This document shows, one piece after another, positions 57,521-64,000 of a stretch of DNA of 64,000 nucleotides. How positions within the stretch are numbered: position 1 is the stretch's first letter; each line of letters starts with the position of its first letter. Source of the stretch: Stigmatella aurantiaca DW4/3-1 (GTDB taxonomy: Bacteria > Myxococcota > Myxococcia > Myxococcales > Myxococcaceae); assembly GCF_000165485.1 (NCBI RefSeq), contig NC_014623.1:2561501-2625500 (forward strand), given 5' to 3'. The notes beneath the pieces are model-generated. The model saw only the letters and a list, made by a program, of their open reading frames with translations, searched no databases and was not told where the DNA came from. The position numbers and the translations under genes were made by a program.

Positions 57521-57943
57521 TCAGGCCTCTTTGAGGCGGCTCCAGGCGGCGCGGTAGCGCGTGAGGCGCTCGGCCTCCCGGGGCCCCACGGAGGGCAGCC
57601 GCCGCACATCCATGTTGTCTTCCAGGTCCGCCAGCTTCACGCGGCGGGCCAACGGGTGGGGGCGGATGCGCTCGACGAAGGCCTCGTACGTCTCCCCCTC
57701 CCGCTTGGTGAGGCAGTCCAGCGCGCCCAGCACCTCTTCCGGGTAGCCCAGGGCGCGCAGCCGCTCCAGCGTGTAGGGGGTGTCCTCCACCACGTCGTGG
57801 AGGATGGCCGCCATCCGCTCGGCCTCCGTCTCCAGGCGCATCATCACCCGCAGGGGGTGGAGGATGTAGGTCTGCCCCGCCTTGTCGCGTTGGCCCCGGT
57901 GGGCCTCCACGGCCAGGGCGATGGCGTCTTCCAAGGTGGGCAT
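57521..57943 (-). CDS. HD-domain protein, RelA/SpoT hydrolase-like (small alarmone hydrolase candidate)
   Basis: A 140-residue protein carrying only the HD phosphohydrolase domain of the RelA/SpoT family. The motifs are IALAVEAHRGQRDKAGQTYILHPLRVM, ILHDVVEDT (the HD pair) and KLADLEDNM. No synthetase, TGS or ACT domain follows, so it resembles Mesh1-type hydrolases that degrade (p)ppGpp. The ATG at 57943 follows GGAGG by six bases. It is in series with the ArfB-like and alcohol dehydrogenase genes on the minus strand. Substrate specificity is inferred. Confidence 0.78.
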   Translation of the reverse strand: MPTLEDAIALAVEAHRGQRDKAGQTYILHPLRVMMRLETEAERMAAILHDVVEDTPYTLERLRALGYPEEVLGALDCLTKREGETYEAFVERIRPHPLARRVKLADLEDNMDVRRLPSVGPREAERLTRYRAAWSRLKEA

Positions 57944-57987
57944 GGGGGAACCTCCGGGCCTGGGAGCATCCCGCGCTCCTCCCCGGC

Positions 57988-58365
57988 TCACCAGAGGTCC
58001 TTCTTGCCACGCAGGGCTTTTTTCTGGCTCTCCTGCTTCTTGCCCTCCAACCGGCGCCGCTGGGAGCCCTTCGTGGGCTTGGTGGCCCGGCGGACCTTGG
58101 GCACGAAGGTGAGCACCTTGAGCCCCTCCCGGAGCCGCTCCAGCGCCACACCCTTGTTCTGGATCTGGCTGCGGCGCTCGGTGGCGGTGACGGACAGCTC
58201 CGTGGAGGGGTGGGTCAGGCGCACGCCGCTGGCCGTGGTGTTGCGGTGCTGCCCACCTGGGCCAGAGGCGATGAAGTACTCCACCTCGCACGTTTTCAGC
58301 AGCGCCTCGTCGTCGAGCTTGAGGGCCGCCAGCGCTGCTTGTCTCCGGATCGGGGAAACGCTCAT
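57988..58365 (-). CDS. ArfB/YaeJ-like peptide release factor
   Basis: A 125-residue protein of the class I release factor catalytic domain with GGQ at 37-39 in FIASGPGGQHRNTTASGVRL, which promotes peptidyl-tRNA hydrolysis. The C-terminus is a basic tail (KVRRATKPTKGSQRRRLEGKKQESQKKALRGKK, split by a Gln) that in ArfB inserts into the mRNA channel of stalled ribosomes. The lack of codon-recognition domains fits ribosome rescue. The ATG at 58365 begins this fold; the in-frame ATG four codons upstream is also possible. Confidence 0.85.
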   Translation of the reverse strand: MSVSPIRRQAALAALKLDDEALLKTCEVEYFIASGPGGQHRNTTASGVRLTHPSTELSVTATERRSQIQNKGVALERLREGLKVLTFVPKVRRATKPTKGSQRRRLEGKKQESQKKALRGKKDLW

Positions 58366-58381
58366 GGCGGCCCGCACCCTA

Positions 58382-59428
58382 TCACCCGTGGGGGGTGATG
58401 ACGGCGCGGCCCTTCAGGGTCCCTTCCCGCATGCGCTGGTAGGCCTCCGCGACCCGCTCCAGCGGGAAGCGCTCCACCGTCATGCGCAGGCGGCCCGCCT
58501 CCGCCAGGGCGAGCACTTCCATCAGCTCGGGCAGGGTGCCCCAGTAGGGGGCGACCACCTGGCACTCCAGCGGCAGGGCGAAGAAGTGAAAGGGCAGGAC
58601 GCCCCCGCTGAGCCCCACCAACGTGAGCTGCCCGCGCGGCCTCAGGGCCTGGGCCGCCAGCGCCAGGGTCTCGTTGGTGCCCACCAGGTCCAGCACGAGC
58701 TCCGCGCCGCGTCCGTGGGTCAGCTCCCGGAGGTGGGCGGCGGTTTGCGTGTCCGCGAGGACCGCGTCGGGGACGCCCAGTTCCCGGGCCCGGGCGAGTT
58801 TCTCCGGGGACGCATCCACGGCGATGACCCGCGTGGGGCTCAGCGCGCTCAGCAACTGGAGGGCCATCTGCCCCAGCCCCCCGGCGCCGATGACCACGGC
58901 CGTGGAGCCCGGCACGAGCAGCGGGAGGGCCTTCTTGATGGCGTGGTAGGGCGTCAGGGCCGCATCCGTCAGGGGCGCGGCGTCGCGGGGATCCAGGGAG
59001 CCCAGCGGCACGAGCAGGCGCGAGGAGGGGACGAGCAGGTAGTGGGCCAGGCCTCCATCCCGGCCCACGCCCCCTCCATGTGAGCGCAGCTCGAAGACCC
59101 GCTCACAGTGGTTCTCCGCCCCCTGCCGGCAGGGGCCGCAGCGCCCGCAGCCCCACGGGCCATAGACGAGCACCGGCTCGCCCCGCTCCAGGCCCGTGAC
59201 ACCGGCTCCCAAGGCCTCCACCCACCCCGCGGTTTCGTGGCCCAAGGTGAAGGGCAAGGTGTAAGGCATGGCGCCCGCGGGCATGCCCATGAGGTTGAGG
59301 TCCGTGCGGCACGTGCCCGCACCGCCCACCTTGATGAGCACCTCACCGGGCCCAGGTTCCCGGACGTCGACCGCTCGCAGTTCCGGTGGTTGCTGCCACG
59401 CGATGAGTTGATAAGCCTTCGTTTGCAC
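58382..59428 (-). CDS. Zinc-dependent alcohol dehydrogenase
   Basis: A 348-residue medium-chain alcohol dehydrogenase. The catalytic zinc site is Cys in GTCRTDL and His/Glu in GHETAG; the structural zinc site is the four Cys of CGRCGPCRQGAENHC. The NAD-binding motif VIGAGGLGQMALQLL follows. The GTG at 59428 is preceded by a G-rich Shine-Dalgarno-like run; the frame back to 59500 encodes Pro/Arg filler. It could reduce or oxidise a primary alcohol or aldehyde; the substrate is unknown. It follows a basic-tail protein gene on the same strand. Confidence 0.9.
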   Translation of the reverse strand: MQTKAYQLIAWQQPPELRAVDVREPGPGEVLIKVGGAGTCRTDLNLMGMPAGAMPYTLPFTLGHETAGWVEALGAGVTGLERGEPVLVYGPWGCGRCGPCRQGAENHCERVFELRSHGGGVGRDGGLAHYLLVPSSRLLVPLGSLDPRDAAPLTDAALTPYHAIKKALPLLVPGSTAVVIGAGGLGQMALQLLSALSPTRVIAVDASPEKLARARELGVPDAVLADTQTAAHLRELTHGRGAELVLDLVGTNETLALAAQALRPRGQLTLVGLSGGVLPFHFFALPLECQVVAPYWGTLPELMEVLALAEAGRLRMTVERFPLERVAEAYQRMREGTLKGRAVITPHG

Positions 59429-59567
59429 GTCTACCCCCCTGCCATGGCGGGGAGGCAATAAACGCCGCGGCCAGGGCTGGCATGGCATTGAACAGGCCAT
59501 GGCCCTGGGAGGAGCGGGTTCATCCTGTGCTGAACAAAAGCGTGGCGCCGCGGACGGCGCGAAGCCC

Positions 59568-59873
59568 TCAGCGCTTCTTGGCGCGGCTGGACTTGGCGCG
59601 GCTGGTGCTGGACTTGGCGCGGCCGGTGGTGCTGCGGCTGCGCGAGGCGGTCTTGCCCCGTGCCGTCCGGGTGCTGGTCTTCTTGCGGGATGTCTTTCCC
59701 GCGGCGGCGCGGCGCGGCGCGCTCTTGGTCTCTCCCGCCTTGCGCCGTGCCTTGTTGACGGTGCGTGCGGCGATCTCCTTGGCGCGCGAGCCCTTCCCGG
59801 ATTTCTCGGCGGACTTCTTGATGTGTTCGTATTGGCGCTTGGCCTTGGAACCCTTCACACCCCGTGGCGGCAT
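59568..59873 (-). CDS. Small basic protein with histone-like Lys/Arg/Ser tail
   Basis: A 102-residue protein. The first about 45 residues (MPPRGVKGSKAKRQYEHIKKSAEKSGKGSRAKEIAARTVNKARRK, here interrupted) match a widespread small conserved domain sometimes annotated as plasmid stabilization protein. The remainder is a Lys/Arg/Ser/Ala tail with repeated RAKSS and TSRK units, resembling histone H1 tails. It could bind DNA or RNA. The ATG at 59873 is chosen because GGGAGAAG precedes it at good spacing. It stands alone, so a plasmid role is not supported here. Confidence 0.75.
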   Translation of the reverse strand: MPPRGVKGSKAKRQYEHIKKSAEKSGKGSRAKEIAARTVNKARRKAGETKSAPRRAAAGKTSRKKTSTRTARGKTASRSRSTTGRAKSSTSRAKSSRAKKR

Positions 59874-60084
59874 GTCTTCTCCCATCTCCTGGGACTATTC
59901 CCGGAAAGCAAGGTGGTTCTTCAGTCCAGGCCTGTCAGCCCGATGGGCACACCGTCTGGTTTGGAGCCGTCCGCGAGACGACAGGCGAGGGACGGAACCG
60001 TCCGCCATTGCACGCGCGAGGCAGGTTGAGTAGGGCGCAAGCCCTTGCGAGTCTGTTTTCCAGACGGCTGAACGGGAGAGAACG

Positions 60085-60687
60085 ATGGTGCTGAAGATCG
60101 TCCAGGCGGGAGAGCCGGTGTTGCGGCAGCGGGCCCGGGAGCTGACCCCCGAGGAGATCTCCAGCCCCGAGGTGAAGCAGCTCATCCAGCTCATGCGGGA
60201 CACGATGCGGGACGCACCGGGCGTGGGGCTCGCGGCGCCCCAAGTCGGGGTCGGGCTGCGGCTGGTGGTGGTGGAGGACCGGGCCGAGTACCACGTGGGC
60301 ATCAAGCCGGAGGACCTGTCCGCGCGCGAACGCCAGCCGGTGGACTTCCACGTCCTCATCAACCCCACGCTGGTGGTGGAGGATCCGGCGCTGGTGGAAT
60401 TTCACGAGGGGTGTCTGAGCGTGGCCGGCTTCTCGGCGCTGGTGCCCAGGGCGCGCGGTGTCCGCGTGGAGGCGCTGGACGAGCACGGGGCCCCGGTGAC
60501 CCTGGTGGCCAAGGGCTGGTACGCCCGCATTCTCCAGCACGAGTTCGACCACCTGGAAGGGAGGCTCTACCTGGACCGGATGGAGCCCCGGAGCTTCTCC
60601 ACCGCCGAGAACCATCGCCGCCACTGGGCGGGCCGGTCCACCGCCGAGGTCCGCGGGGCGCTCGGGTTGCCCGAGCGCCCCCAGTAA
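60085..60687 (+). CDS. def: Peptide deformylase
   Basis: Deformylase removes the formyl group from new proteins. The 200-residue protein has the three active-site motifs GVGLAAPQVG, EGCLSV with the metal ligand Cys110, and HEFDH at 152-156. A short insertion between motifs I and II (DRAEYHVGIKPEDLSARERQ) is longer than in E. coli. The ATG at 60085 is preceded by GGGAG. It is convergent with the small membrane protein gene. Confidence 0.95.
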   Translation: MVLKIVQAGEPVLRQRARELTPEEISSPEVKQLIQLMRDTMRDAPGVGLAAPQVGVGLRLVVVEDRAEYHVGIKPEDLSARERQPVDFHVLINPTLVVEDPALVEFHEGCLSVAGFSALVPRARGVRVEALDEHGAPVTLVAKGWYARILQHEFDHLEGRLYLDRMEPRSFSTAENHRRHWAGRSTAEVRGALGLPERPQ

Positions 60688-60715
60688 GACACCGGCCAAC
60701 GTCAGGCCCGTCCGG

Positions 60716-60985
60716 TCAGGCTCTTCGGAAGGTGGCTGATCGAATGGCTCGGAGAATCAAGAGCAACACGATGGCGCCGATGAACGCCACGAAGATGGTT
60801 CCCGCCAGGCCGCCGAAGGGGGCTCCCGTGCCGAGCGCCCGGAAGATGAAGCCTCCGAGGAATGCGCCCACCACCCCCACCACGATGTCCCCAATGACGC
60901 CATAGCCACCGCCCACCACCGCGGACGCGAGCCACCCCGCGATGAGTCCAATGACCGCCCACAACAAGATTGTTTCCAAGGCCAT
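60716..60985 (-). CDS. GlsB/YeaQ/YmgE family membrane protein
   Basis: An 89-residue protein of the transglycosylase-associated (GlsB/YeaQ) family, with three hydrophobic segments and the family motif IGLIAGWLASAVVGGGYGVIGDIVVGVVGAFLGGFIF. These proteins are stress-induced in several bacteria, role unknown. GAAGGAGG lies before the ATG at 60985. It is divergent from the kinase gene and may be controlled by the paired inverted repeats in the shared 167-bp intergenic region. Confidence 0.9.
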   Translation of the reverse strand: MALETILLWAVIGLIAGWLASAVVGGGYGVIGDIVVGVVGAFLGGFIFRALGTGAPFGGLAGTIFVAFIGAIVLLLILRAIRSATFRRA

Positions 60986-61081
60986 GCTGATCCTCCTTCA
61001 GCGCGAATGGGGAACAACATGGGCACGGTTCCGGACGGGCGCCCGCCGCACTGCCGAGTCAGGCGGTTCAACGCTCATTGG

Positions 61082-61142
61082 CTGGAAATCCAGGCGCTTG
61101 GCCGTTCAGCACCCTACAGTCCGTGAGCTGGGAAATTTCCAG
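61082..61142. promoter_or_regulatory. Two related inverted repeats in a divergent promoter region
   Basis: CTGGA-AA-TCCAG (61082-61093) and CTG-GGAAATTTCC-AG (61128-61142) share the pattern CTGG...AAAT...CCAG and are centred 47 bases apart. The core GGAAATTTCC is itself a perfect 10-bp palindrome. They are between the GlsB-like and kinase genes, so one regulator could bind both. Confidence 0.4.
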
Positions 61143-61152
61143 GAGCGCGTTC

Positions 61153-64000
61153 ATGAGCCAAGCCAAACCTCTCAAGACGGATGGCTCGCCGCCGGAGGCT
61201 GGCGCATCCGATTCGGCGCCTGCCTCCACGGCTCCCCCTCTGGGTGTTGGCTCCCAGGCCACGGATCCCTCTGGCATTGGCGATGCTCCCACGCTGCGAG
61301 CGTCTTCTTCCTCGCGGCTGGAGCCTCCCTTGCCGGGGCAGTGGCTGCCCGAGGTGGACCCGGCGTACTACGCCCTCGAGGGCGAGCTCGCGCACGGCGG
61401 CATTGGCCGCATCCTTCGGGCCCGGGACTTGCGGCTGGGGCGGCCTGTGGCCCTCAAGCAGATGCTTTCCCCATCTCCGGAGGCCGAGTCCCGCTTCGTG
61501 ACCGAGGCGCTCGTCACCGCGCGTCTGGAGCACCCCGCGATCGTGCCGGTGCATGAGGTGGGACGCTGGCCGGACGGCGAGCTGTTCTACTCGATGAAGC
61601 TCGTGTCGGGGCGCTCGCTGGCGGACGTCGTCTCCGAGTGCGAGACCTTGAAGGACCGGCTGGCCCTGCTGCCCCATGTGCTGGCGGTCGCCGAGGCCAT
61701 GGCTTACGCGCACTCCGAGCGCATCATCCACCGCGACCTCAAGCCGGACAACATCCTGGTGGGCGGGTTCGGCGAGACGGTGATCATCGACTGGGGTCTG
61801 GCCAAGGATCTCGCTCGCGCGGAGAACGCCGTATCCCCAGACACCGCCGGGCTCACGGGGGCCTCCAGGGACGGGGGGCTGACCCGGATGGGCACGGTGA
61901 TGGGAACGCCCGCGTACATGCCTCCCGAGCAGGCCGCGGGCCAGTCCGTGGACGAGCGCGCCGACGTCTACGCGTTGGGGGCCATCCTCTATCACCTGCT
62001 CGCGGGCTCTCGTCCTTATGAGGGGGACACCTCGGATCAGGTGTTGGCCAGGGTCATGAAGGGCCCGCCGCCGCCCTTGGTCAGCCTCCAGGAGTCTATT
62101 CCAAGGGATCTGCTGGCCATCGTGACCAAGGCGATGGCGCGCAGGCCGGAGGAGCGCTACGCCACCGCGCGGGAGATGGCGGAGGATCTGCGGCGCTTTC
62201 AGACGGGACAGATCGTCGGGGCCTACGAGTACTCGCGGGTGGAGTTGCTGCGCCGCTTCGCTCGGCGCTACCGGGCCGCGGTCACGGTCACGGGGGTGGC
62301 CCTGTTGCTGCTCGCCGCCTTGGGCACGGAAAGCTTTCTGGCCATCATCTCCCAGCGCGATGCCGCCCGGGCGGCCCGGCAGCAGGCGCAGGAGCTCTCC
62401 GACAACCTCCTGCTGACGAAGGCGCGGGACAGCGTCGAGGAAGCGCCCAACGATGCCCTCGAATCGCTGAGGGGAATCTCGCCGGGCTTCAAGCAGTGGA
62501 CGGCGGTCCGGACGGTCGCCGCGGATGCCCAGGCCCATGGTTTCGCCACCGTGCTGCGCGGTCACACCCAGCACATCAATGACATCGCCTTCACGGCCGA
62601 CGGCAGGTATCTCGTGTCCGCCAGCGACGACCACACGCTGCGTGTCTGGGATGCCCAACAGGGCAAGAGCCATCGAATCCTGCGCAATGACGCCACGGCC
62701 GACACCGACGCGGACGACGTGTGGCGCATCCGGATGCTCCCGGGCAACCAGGCGTTCATCTCGAGTGGCAAGGATGGTGTCCTGCGCCAGTGGGATCTCA
62801 CCACCGGCAAAGACAGGATCTTCGCGGTCCTTCCGGGGCCCGTGTCGGCGATCACCGTGGGCTGTCAGGGGAAGTGTCTGCTCGCCGCGACCCAGACGGA
62901 GGATGTGCTCCATTGTTGGGAGCTGGCCACGGGCCAGGAGCGCACGTTCCACACGGGCGTCCAGGGCATCGAGGAACTGGTGGCCTCGCCGCTGGGTTCC
63001 TGGGTGTTCGCGCGAGGCTATCGCGATGCCCCCTCGGCCCTGGGAGACGTGGAGAGAGGTGCCTTCAACGTGTTGAAGCAGGCTCGGCCCACCGTGGGAG
63101 GGTTCTCCGCGGAGGGCCGGCTCTTCACGGTGGACATCCAGGGCGAACTCCACTCCTGGAAGCCTGGAACCTCCGAGCGGCACCTGATTGCCCGTGACCT
63201 GGGCATCGGCACCTCGCTCGCCTTCGTGCCGGGGACCCCTTGGGTGGTGATTGGCACCCAGGAAGGGGTTATCCGGCTTCGGAACCACGCCACGGGCCAG
63301 ATGCGGGAATTGCGCCAGCACGAAGGGCTCGTCAACAGCCTGGCGGTCACTTCGGATGGCCGTTACCTCGCCTCGGCCAGCGCCGATCGGACCTCGGTCC
63401 TCTGGGAACTCGAGACCGGCGAACCCCGGGTGCTGCGGCGGGCCCGGCAGCAGGCGCACCTCGTCCAGTTCTCCCCGGATGACCGGCAACTGGCCGTGGC
63501 CAGCTTCAATGGACAGGTGCGCCTGTTCTCCATGGAGACGAACCTTCACCGCAAGCTCTCGGTGGGGACTGCTCCACAGGTCTCGCTGGAGCTTTCCTCC
63601 GATGGCCAGAGGCTGGCTTCCCTGTCGGCGCGGGGAGATCTGCGGCTTCTCGATGCCTCTTCGGGCAAAGTCCTTCTGGAGGCGCCCGGCTTCGTCCCGG
63701 ATGCGATGGCCTTCTCCCCGGACGGCCAGTGGCTGGCCGCGGGGGGACTCGATGGACGGGTCCACGTGTTCGCGGCCGCCACGGGAAGCGCGCAGCCTGT
63801 CCTGCTGGGACATGGGGCCCGGGTGACGTCCGTTATCTTCTCGAGGGATGGCCACCGCCTCGCCACGGCGGATGAGCAGGGGGAGGTGTGGCTGTGGGCG
63901 CCTTCCTCGGGGAAGGGACACCGGCTCGGCGGACAGGGGGTGAAGGTGTGGCAGCTCGCGTTCTCACCGGGCGGCGGACACATTGCCTCCGCGGGCGATG
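61153..64000 (+). CDS. Membrane Ser/Thr kinase with C-terminal WD40 repeats (truncated by window edge)
   Basis: I see 949 codons; the end lies beyond the window. Residues about 90-345 form a Hanks-type kinase: HRDLKPDNIL catalytic loop, VIIDWGLAKDL in place of DFG, and MPPEQAAG activation segment. The Gly-rich loop has a degenerate ELAHGGIGRILRA. One membrane helix follows at about 375-395. From about 470 to the end there are at least ten WD40-like repeats (for example LRGHTQHINDIAFTADGRYLVSASDDHTLRVWD), which form extracytoplasmic propellers. The architecture resembles known myxobacterial and planctomycete kinases that sense outside ligands. AGGAG precedes the ATG at 61153. Confidence 0.9.
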   Translation, partial: MSQAKPLKTDGSPPEAGASDSAPASTAPPLGVGSQATDPSGIGDAPTLRASSSSRLEPPLPGQWLPEVDPAYYALEGELAHGGIGRILRARDLRLGRPVALKQMLSPSPEAESRFVTEALVTARLEHPAIVPVHEVGRWPDGELFYSMKLVSGRSLADVVSECETLKDRLALLPHVLAVAEAMAYAHSERIIHRDLKPDNILVGGFGETVIIDWGLAKDLARAENAVSPDTAGLTGASRDGGLTRMGTVMGTPAYMPPEQAAGQSVDERADVYALGAILYHLLAGSRPYEGDTSDQVLARVMKGPPPPLVSLQESIPRDLLAIVTKAMARRPEERYATAREMAEDLRRFQTGQIVGAYEYSRVELLRRFARRYRAAVTVTGVALLLLAALGTESFLAIISQRDAARAARQQAQELSDNLLLTKARDSVEEAPNDALESLRGISPGFKQWTAVRTVAADAQAHGFATVLRGHTQHINDIAFTADGRYLVSASDDHTLRVWDAQQGKSHRILRNDATADTDADDVWRIRMLPGNQAFISSGKDGVLRQWDLTTGKDRIFAVLPGPVSAITVGCQGKCLLAATQTEDVLHCWELATGQERTFHTGVQGIEELVASPLGSWVFARGYRDAPSALGDVERGAFNVLKQARPTVGGFSAEGRLFTVDIQGELHSWKPGTSERHLIARDLGIGTSLAFVPGTPWVVIGTQEGVIRLRNHATGQMRELRQHEGLVNSLAVTSDGRYLASASADRTSVLWELETGEPRVLRRARQQAHLVQFSPDDRQLAVASFNGQVRLFSMETNLHRKLSVGTAPQVSLELSSDGQRLASLSARGDLRLLDASSGKVLLEAPGFVPDAMAFSPDGQWLAAGGLDGRVHVFAAATGSAQPVLLGHGARVTSVIFSRDGHRLATADEQGEVWLWAPSSGKGHRLGGQGVKVWQLAFSPGGGHIASAGD

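Overview
The window is strongly GC-rich, bacterial and single-copy chromosomal in character. It has dense coding on both strands, many 4-base ATGA/GTGA gene overlaps, many GTG starts, several lipoprotein signal peptides, two eukaryote-like Ser/Thr kinases, an FHA-fused sigma-54 activator, a WYL-domain regulator pair and a beta-propeller/cytochrome lipoprotein. This mix points to a myxobacterium, probably of the Cystobacterineae (Myxococcus/Stigmatella/Archangium group). That placement is inference from gene content; no rRNA gene is present to fix it. I see no tRNA, rRNA, CRISPR array, insertion sequence, prophage or plasmid gene.

Layout. 1-5.4 kb: the start of a membrane protein (probably sterol-desaturase-like, cut by the window edge), an M3 oligopeptidase lipoprotein, an unknown protein behind a well-spaced -24/-12 (sigma-54) promoter, and a saccharopine-dehydrogenase-like reductase. 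5.5-9.7 kb: NudK and a LysR regulator, then a thiolase / alpha-beta hydrolase / TetR operon whose promoter is overlapped by an inverted repeat. 9.8-14.2 kb: a two-gene SPFH (band 7) operon facing an SDR / methyltransferase / LysR set. 14.3-19.4 kb: a DUF885 lipoprotein, a Ser/Thr kinase, a gamma-butyrobetaine-hydroxylase-like dioxygenase preceded by a small Cys-rich ORF and stem-loop, and a quinone oxidoreductase. 19.5-24.2 kb: the PEP-dependent dihydroxyacetone kinase operon dhaK-dhaL-dhaM, with DhaM fused to HPr and a complete Enzyme I, then a bacterioferritin-comigratory-type peroxiredoxin.

24.2-43 kb: an FHA/sigma-54 activator with a DUF3332 lipoprotein, a double amidohydrolase lipoprotein, a propeller lipoprotein, a methyltransferase, an OmpR-type two-component system divergent from a YVTN-propeller/di-heme cytochrome lipoprotein, a cupin, an outer-membrane protein, gpsA, hflX and proB. 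43.8-48.8 kb: a compact WYL-WYL-FHA-phospholipase D operon. 48.9-57.5 kb: a ferritin-like lipoprotein, aconitase, an S41 peptidase broken by one apparent extra base, and three unknown exported or membrane proteins. 57.5-64 kb: an HD-domain alarmone-hydrolase-like protein, an ArfB-like release factor, a zinc alcohol dehydrogenase, a histone-tail-like basic protein, peptide deformylase, a GlsB/YeaQ membrane protein, and a WD40-repeat Ser/Thr kinase running off the right edge.

The genes fall into small independent operons rather than one large pathway. The clearest functional unit is the dha operon, which carries all phosphotransfer modules needed to move phosphate from PEP to dihydroxyacetone. 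The least explained units are the WYL/FHA/PLD operon, the SPFH pair and the unknown sigma-54-driven gene.
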